Notes: generated by a model from the letters alone, not told the origin. Positions 45,644 through 55,068 are shown, numbered from the stretch's first letter. The stretch: 64,000 bases of DNA from Rhizobium leguminosarum bv. viciae USDA 2370 (GCF_002008365.1 NZ_MRDL01000037.1:62001-126000); one strand, 5' to 3'. Made by a program: numbers and translations.

Positions 45644-46214
45644 TTTGCACCAGCACGGATCGCTCCTAGGCCGCCGCGCGCCTTGCGAAACGGCAGCCGA
45701 AACCGTTCGTGGGCGGCAAGGCACACGGCGGAAGATCGATCGGCAGTCTGACGTTTTTTGTCGTTCACCCTCGGAATGCTTCTACCGGCATCCCTGTGCA
45801 GAATTGATGACATAAATGATTTTTGTATTCAATAGGCTTTTTCATGAAACGGTCGACATTTTGTGCAGAGCAACACAGAGTCACAAAACCGCAGTATGGA
45901 AGCAGGGATTCCGGAAAAACGAGATACGGGCATTCCGGACGATTATGCGCAGCTTTTCGGCAATGCTTCGCCAGAAATCACGCATTTCTGCATCATCCGA
46001 GCTCTCTCCGCGAGCGCTATCCGCCCGTCTGACCATCTGCGGGGCAAAATGGCCTAGACGACGACCAAACGCCGCCTCAAGCGACGCTCAGCGAAATAAT
46101 GCAATTTTGGTATGCAAAAGACATTTATTTTGACATAGTCCGGAACGGCAAAATACACTAAAGAGAATTCCGACTTTGTTGCCATCCGCGATTGGATGGA
46201 GGATGCCCCGCCCG
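45644..46214. promoter_or_regulatory. Divergent control region between the imide/ABC operon and its GntR regulator
   Basis: A 571-base non-coding interval. Two candidate FCD/GntR boxes lie in it: TTTTTGTATTCAATA (about 45820-45834) and TTTTGGTATGCAAAA (46105-46119), both of the TTxGTATxCAA type. An imperfect leader hairpin lies at 45680-45722. The middle part holds only small unsupported frames. Confidence 0.5.
45680..45722 (-). other. 5' leader hairpin of the ABC/imide operon
   Basis: On the minus strand GCCTTGC (45722-45716) pairs with GCAAGGC (45686-45680), and an inner CGAACGG pairs with CCGTTTCG allowing one bulge. It lies 37-79 bases before the ATPase start and has no T-run, so it could influence translation or transcript stability. 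Confidence 0.4.
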
Positions 46215-47222
46215 ATGATACGCAATCTCCCAGCACAGACGGCCCAGCGTCGGTACGAGATTGCCGAGCATATCCTGCGCGACAATATCGTCGGCGGACA
46301 GCTGCCGGTGGGTCTGGTCCTGCTCGAGGGGCCGATCGCCGATATCCTCCAAACGTCGCGCGCGCCGGTGCAGCGCGCCCTGCTTCGCCTGGAGGCCGAT
46401 GGCCTTGTCCACCGTTTCCAGGGACGTGGCTTCCTGGTCGGACCTCAGGATGCAGGGCTCACACCAAACCGCACGGACATCAAGTCCTTCGGGCTGGTCA
46501 TAGCCCAGCATGCCGACGAGGCGCTGCAGAGCCGGTCGTCCTGGGCGCGCATCTACAACACGGTCGAGCGCGACGTGGCCGGCTGCGTCGTCTTCGGCCA
46601 GTACCGCATCATCGAGATCGAACTCGCCAATCATTTCAAGGTCAGCCGCACGGTGGTGCGCGACGTCCTCAGCCGGTTGCAGGAACGCGGCCTCGTCCGG
46701 AAGAACCAGAGTTCCCACTGGATCGCCGGCCCGTTGACGGCCCAGACGATCAAGGATCACTTCACGCTTCGACGCATGCTGGAGCCCGCCGCGCTCAAGG
46801 CCGGCGCTGCCGCAGTCGACCGCGAACGCCTGACCGAGCTCTTCACTCGCCTGGCCGGCCTCGAAGCTTCGCAACCGGTCGACCACCTCGAAAAACTCGA
46901 GGAACTTCAGGAGCAGATGATCGACATTTGCGTGCTGACGACGACAAACGAGAAGACGCGGGAACTGATCCGCAACAACCTGTTGCCCGTCAACGCCGCC
47001 GAGCGGCTGCTGCGTCATCTCGGCCTGCCTGACGATCCGACCGCCATCACCGAGATGCGGCTGATCGTCGAGCTTTTGATGCGCGGCGCCGTCGATGCGG
47101 CCGCCGCGATGCTGGAGACCCATCTCGACGCCTCGATGAAACGCATGATCGCCCAGATGAAGATCGTTGCCATCATCCCCGGCCCGAGCGTGACGGCCGA
47201 TTACCTGACGCACGTCGAGTGA
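46215..47222 (+). CDS. GntR/FCD regulator with two winged-helix domains
   Basis: A 335-residue regulator. Winged helix 1 (about 12-76) reads YEIAEHILRDNIVGGQLPVG, with recognition helix TSRAPVQRALLRLEADGL and wing RGFLVG. Winged helix 2 (about 112-172) has a recognition helix VSRTVVRDVLSRLQERGLV. An all-helical FCD ligand domain follows (about 180-315) with HFTLRRMLEPAALKAGA. Two DNA-binding domains in one GntR protein is unusual. Start: ATG 46215 has GGAGG 12 bases upstream; an ATG at 46203 adds four residues but abuts GGAGG. It is divergent from the imide operon and probably controls it. Confidence 0.85.
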   Translation: MIRNLPAQTAQRRYEIAEHILRDNIVGGQLPVGLVLLEGPIADILQTSRAPVQRALLRLEADGLVHRFQGRGFLVGPQDAGLTPNRTDIKSFGLVIAQHADEALQSRSSWARIYNTVERDVAGCVVFGQYRIIEIELANHFKVSRTVVRDVLSRLQERGLVRKNQSSHWIAGPLTAQTIKDHFTLRRMLEPAALKAGAAAVDRERLTELFTRLAGLEASQPVDHLEKLEELQEQMIDICVLTTTNEKTRELIRNNLLPVNAAERLLRHLGLPDDPTAITEMRLIVELLMRGAVDAAAAMLETHLDASMKRMIAQMKIVAIIPGPSVTADYLTHVE

Positions 47223-47244
47223 GCGGCCGGCCATCGGCGTCACC

Positions 47245-48216
47245 TCACGACAGGCTTTGGCGGAGGCGGTCGAGCAGTGCTGCCCGATCGGCCCTCGCCT
47301 TCAGCGCTTCGTCCATCGTCACCTCGACGAAGCGCGCCGGCGTATGCGGCTGCAACTGGCCGATGAGGTCCATGTCGGCCGAGATCACCGTGCCGACCAT
47401 GAAATAGCCGCCGCCGGAGACCGCGTCGCGATGGAGGATGATCGGCTCCGTCCCGCCCGGTACCTGGATCGAGCCGTAGGGATAGCAGCTGTCGACGATG
47501 TTCGACGGATCCGAACCGGCGCCGAAGGGCTGCTTGCGGTCGATAAATTCGAGCCTGCGCCCGCCGCGGAAGCGGTAGCCCATGCGGTCGGCCTCAGGCG
47601 CCACCTTCCACTCGTCGGCAAAGAAGCTCGCCTTGGCGGCATCCGTCAGCCGGTCCCAGTAGAGCCCCGGCAGCACGCGCAGCGCTGCCGGCGTTCCGGG
47701 CTTGCGCCGCAGCTCTTCGGCGACGCTTTCTCCTTCCTCGGCAAGGTCGGCCTTTCCGACGGGCAGTTCGTCGCCGGCTGCCAGCGCCCGCCCTTTGTAG
47801 CCGCCGAGCGCGCCGATCGGATAGGTGGAGCGGCTGCCGAGCGCTTCCGGCACGTCGATGCCGCCCGCGACCGCGATCAGGATACGCGCGCCGGATTTCA
47901 GGAAGTCGAAGCTCAGCACCTGGCCGGCCTTGACCTTGAAAGCGGTCCAGCCAGGCTGCCCCACGCCGTCGACCTTGGCCGGCATGTCGGCACCTGTGAC
48001 GGCCACGAGCCTGTCCTCGGCGAATTCGAGCTTCGGCCCCATGAAGACCGCCTCGAGACCCGCCGCCCCTTCGTCGTTGCCGACGAGCAGATTGGCAGCA
48101 CGCATGGCGTAGCGGTCCATGGCGCCGCCGATCGGGATGCCGAGGTGGAAATAGCCGGGACGGCCGAGATCCTGGACGCTCGTCGATAGTCCAGGGTGCA
48201 ACACTTTAATGGCCAT
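47245..48216 (-). CDS. pxpC: 5-oxoprolinase subunit C-like (KipA/AHS2, carboxyltransferase domain)
   Basis: A 323-residue protein of the KipA/AHS2 family, beginning KVLHPGLSTSVQDLGRPGY and containing GLEAVFMGPKLEF and the C-terminal RFVEVTMDEAL. This fold is half of the carboxyltransferase part of urea carboxylase. The ATG at 48216 has GGAGGG about 8 bases upstream and overlaps the pxpB end by 11 bases. It is the last gene of the biotin-dependent oxoprolinase-like operon and converges with the GntR gene 22 bases away. Confidence 0.9.
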   Translation of the reverse strand: MAIKVLHPGLSTSVQDLGRPGYFHLGIPIGGAMDRYAMRAANLLVGNDEGAAGLEAVFMGPKLEFAEDRLVAVTGADMPAKVDGVGQPGWTAFKVKAGQVLSFDFLKSGARILIAVAGGIDVPEALGSRSTYPIGALGGYKGRALAAGDELPVGKADLAEEGESVAEELRRKPGTPAALRVLPGLYWDRLTDAAKASFFADEWKVAPEADRMGYRFRGGRRLEFIDRKQPFGAGSDPSNIVDSCYPYGSIQVPGGTEPIILHRDAVSGGGYFMVGTVISADMDLIGQLQPHTPARFVEVTMDEALKARADRAALLDRLRQSLS

Positions 48217-49081
48217 TGAGAATACCCTCCAGCGCGGCGTTGTAACCGTCAATGTCCTTGCTGAATTCGCGAAGATCGAAGCGGACCTGGCGGATCGGCG
48301 GGCTGAAGAGCCTCTTGTCGACCTCTTCGACCGCCGTGTCGTATCCGTCGCGATCGACGGGCTTGAACTTGACGATATCGCCAGGACGGAAGAACACCAT
48401 GAAATCGCGCAGGTAACTCGTTTGCTGCGTCGGGTCGAAGATCGGCATCGGCGTGACGCCGAACATCTGGTAGCCGCCGGCGCCGCGCACCGAATAGATG
48501 CAGCCGAAGCAGCCGCCATGGCCGACTGTCAGTTTGGGCGTATCGGTGCGTGGTCTCAGATATTTCGGCACTTCGATCTGCCGCTGTCGATCGACCATCT
48601 GGTACATGAAGGGAAGCCCGGCCACGAAACCGACCATCGACACGAACCAGGGCGACCCCGCATGCGCGGCGACAAAATCCTCTACACCGCCGTAGCCGTT
48701 GACCCGCGCAGCATAATCGAGGTCGGTTCCGCCAGGTTCCTGATGCCGCTCGCGAAAGCGCATCAGCGTCTCGTGCGTCCATGGATCATTGTAGAAGACC
48801 GGGATCTCGATGATGCGGGTCTTCAGGACCGGCTCGGATTTTTCCGCCACGCCCTCGATTGCCCGCACCTCCCGCAGGATGTCGTCAGGCTTGATGAGAT
48901 CGGGATTGAACTTCACCTGGAAGGAGGCGTTGGCCGGGCAGATCTCGGTGACGCCCCTGATCTGGCTTTCCCGAACCGCTGTCGCCATCGACAGGCTCTT
49001 GAAGAAGGCTTCCAGCGACATCTCGCTGCTGCATTCGACGAAGAGGTGTTCGTCACCTCCGAACGTATATCGCGCAGGCAT
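48206..49081 (-). CDS. pxpB: 5-oxoprolinase subunit B-like (KipI/AHS1)
   Basis: A 291-residue KipI/AHS1 family protein. The hallmark segments are YNDPWTHETLMRF, FVSMVGFVAGLPFMY and GGCFGCIYSVRGAGGYQMFG. It is longer than the common 220-240 residue KipI, the extra length lying at the N-terminus and C-terminus. The ATG at 49081 overlaps the biotin carboxylase stop (TGATG). With PxpC it forms the carboxyltransferase-like pair. Confidence 0.9.
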   Translation of the reverse strand: MPARYTFGGDEHLFVECSSEMSLEAFFKSLSMATAVRESQIRGVTEICPANASFQVKFNPDLIKPDDILREVRAIEGVAEKSEPVLKTRIIEIPVFYNDPWTHETLMRFRERHQEPGGTDLDYAARVNGYGGVEDFVAAHAGSPWFVSMVGFVAGLPFMYQMVDRQRQIEVPKYLRPRTDTPKLTVGHGGCFGCIYSVRGAGGYQMFGVTPMPIFDPTQQTSYLRDFMVFFRPGDIVKFKPVDRDGYDTAVEEVDKRLFSPPIRQVRFDLREFSKDIDGYNAALEGILNGH

Positions 49082-50466
49082 CAGGCAACCTCCTGGGTCC
49101 GGCCGGCCAAAGCGGGAAAATCGTGCTCCAGCCATTGTTCGAGAAAGCGGGTATGGAAGGCGCCCGCGCCGACGCTTGCATCGCGGGCAAGCGCCAGATG
49201 CAGCGGCACCGTCGTCGGCACGCCTTCGATCGCGAGAGCCGTCAGCGCCGCGGCAAGCTTTTCGAGGCAGGCCTTGCGGGTTTCGGCGTGCACGATCAGC
49301 TTGCCGAGCAGGGAATCATAAAAGGGCGGGATCGTGTAGCCCTCGTAAAGCATCGTGTCGAACCGGATGCCCTCGCCTTCCGGAACAGACAGCGACGCGA
49401 TCGTACCTGGCGACGGCTGGAAGGCTTTGAACGGATCCTCGGCATTGATGCGGCACTCAATCGCATGGCCGCTGGCCACGATATCTCGCTGGGCGACCGA
49501 AAGGGATGCACCGCCCGCGACCTTGAACATCTCCTGCACCAGGTCGAACCCGGTAATCATCTCGGTAACGGGATGCTCGACCTGGATGCGGGTGTTGACT
49601 TCGATGAAGTAGAAGTCGCCCGTATCGTCGTCGTAGAGATACTCGACCGTGCCGGCCCCGCGATAACCGACCTCGCGTGCAAGCGCCACGGCGCTCATGC
49701 AGAGTCGTTCGCGCACGGCGGCAGGCAGCAGGAAGGCGGGCGCCTCTTCCCACACCTTCTGGCGCCGCCGCTGCAGCGAGCATTCGCGTTCGAAGAAATG
49801 CACGAAATTCCGCCCGTCGCCGAAAACCTGCACCTCGACGTGTCGGGCGCGGCCGATGACCTTTTCCATATAAAGCCCGCCGTCGCCGAAGGCGGCCAGC
49901 GCCTCGGCCGTGGCCAGCGGAAACTGCTGCTCCAGCTCAGCGATGCTATCGACAATGCGGATACCACGTCCGCCGCCACCGGCCGCGGCCTTGATCATCA
50001 CAGGAAAACCGATCTCGATCGCGAGCAAGCGGGCGTCATCGAGCCCTGTGACACGCCCTTCGCTGCCAGGCACCGTCGGTACGCCTGCGCGTTTTGCCAC
50101 CTGCCGCGCCGCCACTTTGTCGCCGAGCGTGCGGATTGCATCGCCCGAGGGGCCGACAAAGATCATGCCGGCGTCACGAACCGCATCGGCAAAATCGCCG
50201 TTTTCGGACAGAAAGCCGTAGCCCGGATGCACGGCATCGACACCGGCCTCCTTGGCGGCAGCGATCACTGCCGCAATGTCGAGATAGGATTTCTTCGCCG
50301 CCGGCGGGCCGATGTTCACCGCCTCGTCGGCAAGCCGCACCGCCAGCATATCTGCGTCTGCTGCGCTGTACACCTGCACGGTGCGGATGCCGAGCGCCTT
50401 CGCCGCCTTGATGACGCGAACGGCGATCTCCCCGCGATTGGCGACGAGCACCGAGCCGATCGTCAT
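49081..50466 (-). CDS. Biotin carboxylase of the oxoprolinase-like complex
   Basis: A 461-residue ATP-grasp biotin carboxylase that carboxylates the biotin carrier using ATP and bicarbonate. Features are VHPGYGFLSENGDFA, KAAAGGGGRGIRI, ERECSLQRRRQKVWEEAPA and EVNTRIQVEHPVTEMITG. It overlaps the carrier gene by four bases. Its place between the carrier and PxpB shows it is dedicated to this complex rather than to fatty-acid synthesis; the usual accB-accC pair of the cell would lie elsewhere. Confidence 0.95.
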   Translation of the reverse strand: MTIGSVLVANRGEIAVRVIKAAKALGIRTVQVYSAADADMLAVRLADEAVNIGPPAAKKSYLDIAAVIAAAKEAGVDAVHPGYGFLSENGDFADAVRDAGMIFVGPSGDAIRTLGDKVAARQVAKRAGVPTVPGSEGRVTGLDDARLLAIEIGFPVMIKAAAGGGGRGIRIVDSIAELEQQFPLATAEALAAFGDGGLYMEKVIGRARHVEVQVFGDGRNFVHFFERECSLQRRRQKVWEEAPAFLLPAAVRERLCMSAVALAREVGYRGAGTVEYLYDDDTGDFYFIEVNTRIQVEHPVTEMITGFDLVQEMFKVAGGASLSVAQRDIVASGHAIECRINAEDPFKAFQPSPGTIASLSVPEGEGIRFDTMLYEGYTIPPFYDSLLGKLIVHAETRKACLEKLAAALTALAIEGVPTTVPLHLALARDASVGAGAFHTRFLEQWLEHDFPALAGRTQEVA

Positions 50467-50705
50467 GCTTCGACCTCCGCAATGACCTGCCCGGCCATGA
50501 CAGGCTCTTCATTGTCGACGAGGAAGGTGATCGCCTTGCCGGTAACGCCGGCCGTAACTTCCTGGAATGTCTTCATCACCTCGATCACGCCGATCGTCTC
50601 GGCCTCGGAGACGTCATCACCATCCGTCTTGAACGGCGGAGCATCGGGAGCCGAAGCCCGATAGAAGGTGCCCGGCAGGGGCGAACGGATTTCAATCTTG
50701 CTCAC
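50463..50705 (-). CDS. Biotin carboxyl carrier protein (short, single domain)
   Basis: An 80-residue biotinyl domain with the attachment site GVIEVMKTFQEV, Lys45. Relative to the classic AMKM it reads VMKT, a variant common in carriers of KipI/KipA clusters. No N-terminal extension or Pro/Ala linker is present. It shuttles carboxybiotin between the carboxylase and PxpB/PxpC. 18 bases separate it from pxpA. Confidence 0.92.
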   Translation of the reverse strand: MSKIEIRSPLPGTFYRASAPDAPPFKTDGDDVSEAETIGVIEVMKTFQEVTAGVTGKAITFLVDNEEPVMAGQVIAEVEA

Positions 50706-50723
50706 TGGTCGATCTCCACAAAT

Positions 50724-51500
50724 CTATTGGCCAAGGATCTGCGACACCGGCGCGATCCGAATTCCCGCACCGATCAGAAGCTCGCGCATGCTCAAAACGA
50801 TATCGAGCGCGCCGAGCGTATCGGAATGAAAGCAGATGGATTCAAATTCGATGTCGATGTCGTTGCCTGAGACCGTGCGGACCTTGCCTTCCTGGCAGGC
50901 GCGCAGCACTTTCTGCGCCAGCACCATCGGGTCCGGACGGCCGGCATCGCGGGTAAAGACGATCGAACCGCTGTCGTCGTAGTCGCGGTCTGCGTAGAAC
51001 TCGCGCACGACAGGCTGTCCGGCATCAAGTGCTGCCCGGTGCGTCGCCGAGCCGCCCATGCAGAAGACAAAAGCGTTGGGCGAGACTGTGCGCAGATACT
51101 GGACGAAGATCTGGGCGAAATCCGAATTGACCGCCATCTCCATGTAAAGCGCGCCATGCGGCTTCACATGCTGCACCGGCACGCTGTGACGGCGGGCGAA
51201 CTCGCGCAGCGCCCCCACCTGGTAGATGATGTCGTTGACCAGCTCTTTGCTGTTGCCGAGAATCTTGCGGCGGCCGAAGCCCTGAAGGTCATTATAGCCA
51301 GGATGCGCGCCGACCCCGACCCCGTGAGCCGCGGCAAGTGCCACGGTCTCGTCGATGAGGTTCGGGTCGCCGGCGTGAAAGCCTGTGGCGATATTGGCCG
51401 AGCTGATGTGGGAGATGAGCAAGGCATCCTGCGTGTCGCCGATCCGCCAGCGACCGAAGGCCTCTCCCATATCGCAGTTGATATCGACGATATTTTTCAA
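50724..51500 (-). CDS. pxpA: 5-oxoprolinase subunit A-like (LamB/YcsF family)
   Basis: A 258-residue LamB/YcsF protein. The N-terminus [14 protein letters not shown] and segments [13 protein letters not shown] and [16 protein letters not shown] are diagnostic. In bacterial PxpABC the A subunit works with B and C to open 5-oxoproline to glutamate with ATP. Here it heads an operon that also encodes biotin carboxylase and carrier, so a carboxylated intermediate may replace phosphorylation. The promoter faces a divergent LysR gene across a 251-base gap. Confidence 0.92.
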   Translation of the reverse strand: MKNIVDINCDMGEAFGRWRIGDTQDALLISHISSANIATGFHAGDPNLIDETVALAAAHGVGVGAHPGYNDLQGFGRRKILGNSKELVNDIIYQVGALREFARRHSVPVQHVKPHGALYMEMAVNSDFAQIFVQYLRTVSPNAFVFCMGGSATHRAALDAGQPVVREFYADRDYDDSGSIVFTRDAGRPDPMVLAQKVLRACQEGKVRTVSGNDIDIEFESICFHSDTLGALDIVLSMRELLIGAGIRIAPVSQILGQ

Positions 51501-51751
51501 ACTGTCTTTCCGCGGTTGTCATCTGGCGAAGACGCTACGTGACAAAACAGGATTTGAAAAATTCAATTTTTGCGCCATCATTATCGAGAAAAGAGATACC
51601 TGCGCTCAAATCAAAGGCAAAAACTTTATGTTGATTTCCAATGATCTAGTTCGATTCCACCACCAATTCACAACGCGCGCGCATAAATCATATGCAGCCA
51701 ATCGAATTTATTGACGCTGAGTTCAGATAATTCGATGGGACATACGGAACC

Positions 51752-52660
51752 ATGAGCCTCAGTTTCCGACAACTCCGCTATTTCGTCGCAACTGCCGAGC
51801 AGGGGCAGATTTCCTATGCGGCTGCACAACTCTCGATCTCGCAATCGGCAGTGACGACCGCAATTAAGGAGCTGGAAAAATCAATCGGGGTCGCACTGTT
51901 TACCCGCATGCCGCAGGGCATGGAACTGACCGCCGCCGGTCGGCAATTTCTTTCCTACGCCTACGAGATCCTCGCCAAGGTCGATGAGGCAACGCATCTG
52001 AACTATGTCAGCAGCGACATCGAGGGCGATCTGACTGTCGCGGCGACCTACACGGTCATCGGCTACTTTCTGCCGCTCCACATCGAGCGCATGCGGCGGC
52101 TTTATCCGAAGCTCCGCATCCAGCTTTACGAGGTGAACCGTGAGTCGATCGAGGAAGGCCTGCTGGTCAATCGCTACGACATTTCGGTGCTGCTGACTTC
52201 GAATATCCTGAATAACGCACTTACCACGGAGACGCTTTTGCGTTCCGTCCGCAGGCTCTGGGTGTCCGCGCAGCATCCGCTGCTGAAGCGTGCGGACGTC
52301 GGCCTGCAGGATATCGCCGAGGAGCCCTACATCATGCTGACGGTGGACGAGGCGGCATATTCGTCATTGAAGTACTGGAGCACGACGCCTTACCAGCCGC
52401 GGGTGATTCTGCGCACCTCGTCGATCGAGGCGGTACGTTCCATGGTCGCCAACAACCTCGGCGTCGCGATCCTCTCCGATATGGTGCACCGCCCCTGGTC
52501 GCTGGAAGGCCGGCGGATCGAGACGATCAACATCACGGATCCGGTGCCACCGATGGATGTCGGCCTCGCCTGGCGCGCCAAAACCGACTTCACCCCGGCC
52601 ATGCACGCCTTTCGCCGATATTTTCAGCAGGCGTTCGGCCTGCCGGGCACCAATGCATGA
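51752..52660 (+). CDS. LysR family regulator, divergent from the oxoprolinase-like operon
   Basis: A 302-residue LysR protein. The N-terminal helix-turn-helix is FRQLRYFVATAEQGQISYAA, followed by LSISQSAVTTAIKELEKSIG. The remainder is the periplasmic-binding-like effector domain (GDLTVAATYTVIGYFLPLHI). Divergent placement beside pxpA, with a shared AT-rich upstream region, suggests it controls that operon. The effector could be the lactam substrate. Confidence 0.92.
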   Translation: MSLSFRQLRYFVATAEQGQISYAAAQLSISQSAVTTAIKELEKSIGVALFTRMPQGMELTAAGRQFLSYAYEILAKVDEATHLNYVSSDIEGDLTVAATYTVIGYFLPLHIERMRRLYPKLRIQLYEVNRESIEEGLLVNRYDISVLLTSNILNNALTTETLLRSVRRLWVSAQHPLLKRADVGLQDIAEEPYIMLTVDEAAYSSLKYWSTTPYQPRVILRTSSIEAVRSMVANNLGVAILSDMVHRPWSLEGRRIETINITDPVPPMDVGLAWRAKTDFTPAMHAFRRYFQQAFGLPGTNA

Positions 52661-53094
52661 ATTCGTCTTCGAAACTCGGCGTGCCAGGAATGGCTGCCGG
52701 CGCGCCCAGTTGATGATACAACGCGCTCCCGCGGCTATTCGTCGGCGCCTGGCAAGGAGGACGCCGGGAGGATTTGCCGCCAACGTGAAATGGAATGATT
52801 TTCGCGCCAAGTCTTGTGGTGCCGACGCTGCTGCCGCAGGCAAAGCCAACCACCGCTATACAGCCATCGTCGCGCCCCTTTGCGCGCCTCAGATCATTAA
52901 GATAGTCGATACCGAGCTCATCGATGATTATGTCGAGATTCTTCGCACGTCTGATGGTTCTCTCCGTCGCCCCTTTGTGGCCAGAGAGCGTCATCCCCTG
53001 ACCAGGCGACATCGTGCGAGTCGGACGGATCTTCCTTGTTCCAGGCAACGCCAGCCTGATTTCTTACGCCTGTTTCACAGGCTATAAGCTGATA

Positions 53095-53140
53095 TTATCG
53101 ATATAAATCAGATTACGGCATGAATTGTGCATATCGATAA
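53095..53140. repeat. Inverted repeat around ATCGAT
   Basis: TTATCGATAT (53095-53104) and ATATCGATAA (53131-53140) are perfect inverted copies, 26 bases apart, in AT-rich DNA. Could be an operator pair or a relic of a mobile-element end. Confidence 0.6.
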
Positions 53141-53589
53141 TCAGTCTGTATGCTGATAGAGATTGCATAGATCAGTCTGCAGCCTAAGGCATCGAAAAGG
53201 CGAACTCCAAGGCGTGGCGTCGGCTTGATTAGCTTTCCTCAAGTCCCGTGTATCTATCGTTCGCAGAGGCTTGGACGACTGACGGTAGCAATCCAAGTAT
53301 ACGTCACTTTGAGATGGTACAAAGACCGCTTAAGGCTCCAAGCTAACACTTTTACCGCATTTTACTTCAGGTCAAGGACTCGGTTAAGGCGCCGCCTGGA
53401 TCGCCGCGATCACAAGGCTTATTGCCCGAAAAGCAATCGAGGCGCCGGCCGCAGAAACGTCTGACGACCATCCTTCCAGCCCGTCACCGCCGGTGAAAGC
53501 CTGGCTACGGCGTCAGCGCGGGATACCCTATCAAACAGAACGAGCGGGGCGGGACCGCCGACTTCAAGCGAGTATTGTTTCACGGCAAA

Positions 53590-53757
53590 GCGACCTTTCT
53601 ACACGCTCAATCCGGGGCTGGGGCTGAGAGACGGTAAACCTGTCCTGATCTACGGAACGCAAGGGCCGGCATCATTGCGCGGCAGACGGATGGTTCACTT
53701 GCGGGCGCCCATGACCCGCGTGGGGGACGGGGTCGCATTGCTCGTAGAATCGATGTG
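53590..53757 (+). pseudogene. Fragment of a gamma-glutamyltransferase-like gene
   Basis: In one frame the sequence reads AKRPFYTLNPGLGLRDGKP followed by VLIYGTQG, close to the conserved GKRPFHTLNPxL and AYGTMGG region near the C-terminus of gamma-glutamyltransferases. The glycine-rich GDGQPQ segment that should follow is disrupted, and no open frame extends upstream or downstream. I take it as a decayed remnant. The match is by eye only. Confidence 0.45.
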
Positions 53758-54075
53758 ATGACTTCGTTCGGGTAGCGCGCGACACGGCAGGTCAGGGCCA
53801 ATTCCTCGCGTCAGAATATATCCGCATCGAACGAACCCATGCCCCGACCACTTTCATTGTGAGCCCTATATCGCCACCCGCTCAAAACCCGCGCTCACCT
53901 TACCCAGACGACGACCGTCGTGATTGCGGGGTCATATTCGAATGTCTGGCGGCTGGCTTTCGACGCCCTTAACTGCAACGACTACACATAACGGCATGAC
54001 CAGCGACCTCGTCGGTTGGCATGAAATATGCCTCTTTTCAAGCTTGTTGCACCGTTCGACAAGGGAAGGCTGATC

Positions 54076-55068
54076 ATGATGCGACAGGCGAATGGGATGA
54101 TGGATGTGCGTCTGATGCGCACGCTCCTGACCTTGCTGACGGAATGCAGCGTTTCGAAAACCGCCGACATTCTGGGGCAGGCCCAGCCAACGGTCAGCCT
54201 GACGCTGAAACGGTTGCGGGAAATGCTGGACGACCCGCTTCTGGTCAGGTCAGGAGGGGCGCTGGTACCCACGGAGCGAGGTCTCGCCCTGAAGGAGACG
54301 TTGCGCGACATTCTCGGCCAGATCGACGCGCATCTGTCGCCTCACGCCACCTTCGACCCGGACAATGCGACGCGAAACTTCCGCATTATCGCAGACAATT
54401 GCCTCGGAGCCGTGTTTCTGCCTCAGCTGGTCGGAAAAATTGCACAAAAGGCACCCAATGTCGGTGTCGATGCGTCCCACATGCCGAGCTATGATGATCT
54501 TATCAGCCAGCTTGCGGACGGGTCCATCGATGCGGTCATCGGCAATTGGCCGCATCCGCCGGAGTACCTGCGGATGTCCCCCCTGTTAACCACCGACATT
54601 GTCTGCGTCGTCCGCCCGAACCATAGACTGGCAAGGCAACGTGAACCGATCTCGATGGGCGAGTTCCTGAAGGAAAAACATCTTTCTCCGACTTCCGACA
54701 AGCGGGCCCATCTCAGCCCGATCGACGGGCGGCTGATCGAACTCGGGCTCAAGCGCAACATCGCTGTATCCGTGCCAGAATATGCGATCACGCCCTACGT
54801 GCTCACACAATCGGACCTCGTGTTCACGACGGGGCGGATTTTTGCCGAGCAAATCGCTCAGGCCTTTCCACTCGTCGTTCTGGAGGCGCCGCGCGAACTC
54901 GGGCAGATGCAGTTCTACATGCTCTGGCATGAGTGCAAGCACCAGTCTCCCGATCACGTCTGGCTCCGGCAGATGATCAAGTCGGTTGCGGCCGGCGTCC
55001 GCGTCTGCGATCCGACGGAGTCCGTACCGATCACATTCCTGCGGTCCGGAGCGCAGGTCTTCGTTTAG
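54076..55068 (+). CDS. LysR family regulator of the terminal catabolic operon
   Basis: A 330-residue LysR protein of the NodD/NahR-like branch. The helix-turn-helix is VRLMRTLLTLLTECSVSKTA, then QPTVSLTLKRLREMLDDPLL. The effector domain starts FRIIADNCLGAVFLPQLV. The ATG at 54076 has GGAAGG about 6 bases upstream; the longer frame from 54028 lacks a ribosome site. It lies 137 bases before, and in the same direction as, the ABC operon it probably controls; a CTAT-N12-ATAG element sits in that gap (55126-55145). Confidence 0.9.
   Translation: MMRQANGMMDVRLMRTLLTLLTECSVSKTADILGQAQPTVSLTLKRLREMLDDPLLVRSGGALVPTERGLALKETLRDILGQIDAHLSPHATFDPDNATRNFRIIADNCLGAVFLPQLVGKIAQKAPNVGVDASHMPSYDDLISQLADGSIDAVIGNWPHPPEYLRMSPLLTTDIVCVVRPNHRLARQREPISMGEFLKEKHLSPTSDKRAHLSPIDGRLIELGLKRNIAVSVPEYAITPYVLTQSDLVFTTGRIFAEQIAQAFPLVVLEAPRELGQMQFYMLWHECKHQSPDHVWLRQMIKSVAAGVRVCDPTESVPITFLRSGAQVFV

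Larger units (their letters stand above)
52661..54075. other. Long non-coding stretch with decayed sequence
   Basis: About 1.4 kb without a convincing gene. The first 400 bases have only unsupported frames on both strands. An AT-rich segment around 53085-53360 contains the inverted repeat TTATCGATAT/ATATCGATAA. A fragment resembling gamma-glutamyltransferase lies at about 53590-53757. Coding signal drops sharply compared with both neighbours, so this is probably a junction of old rearrangements. Confidence 0.6.

Noticed and set aside
49081-50705. Considered the fatty-acid accB-accC pair.
   Set aside because: The carrier is a short single domain without the usual linker, and the genes sit between PxpA and PxpB with overlapping codons.
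52590-53087. Overlapping frames on both strands after the LysR gene (152 and 176 codons).
   Set aside because: Neither has a ribosome site or recognisable domain, and both overlap the end of the LysR gene.
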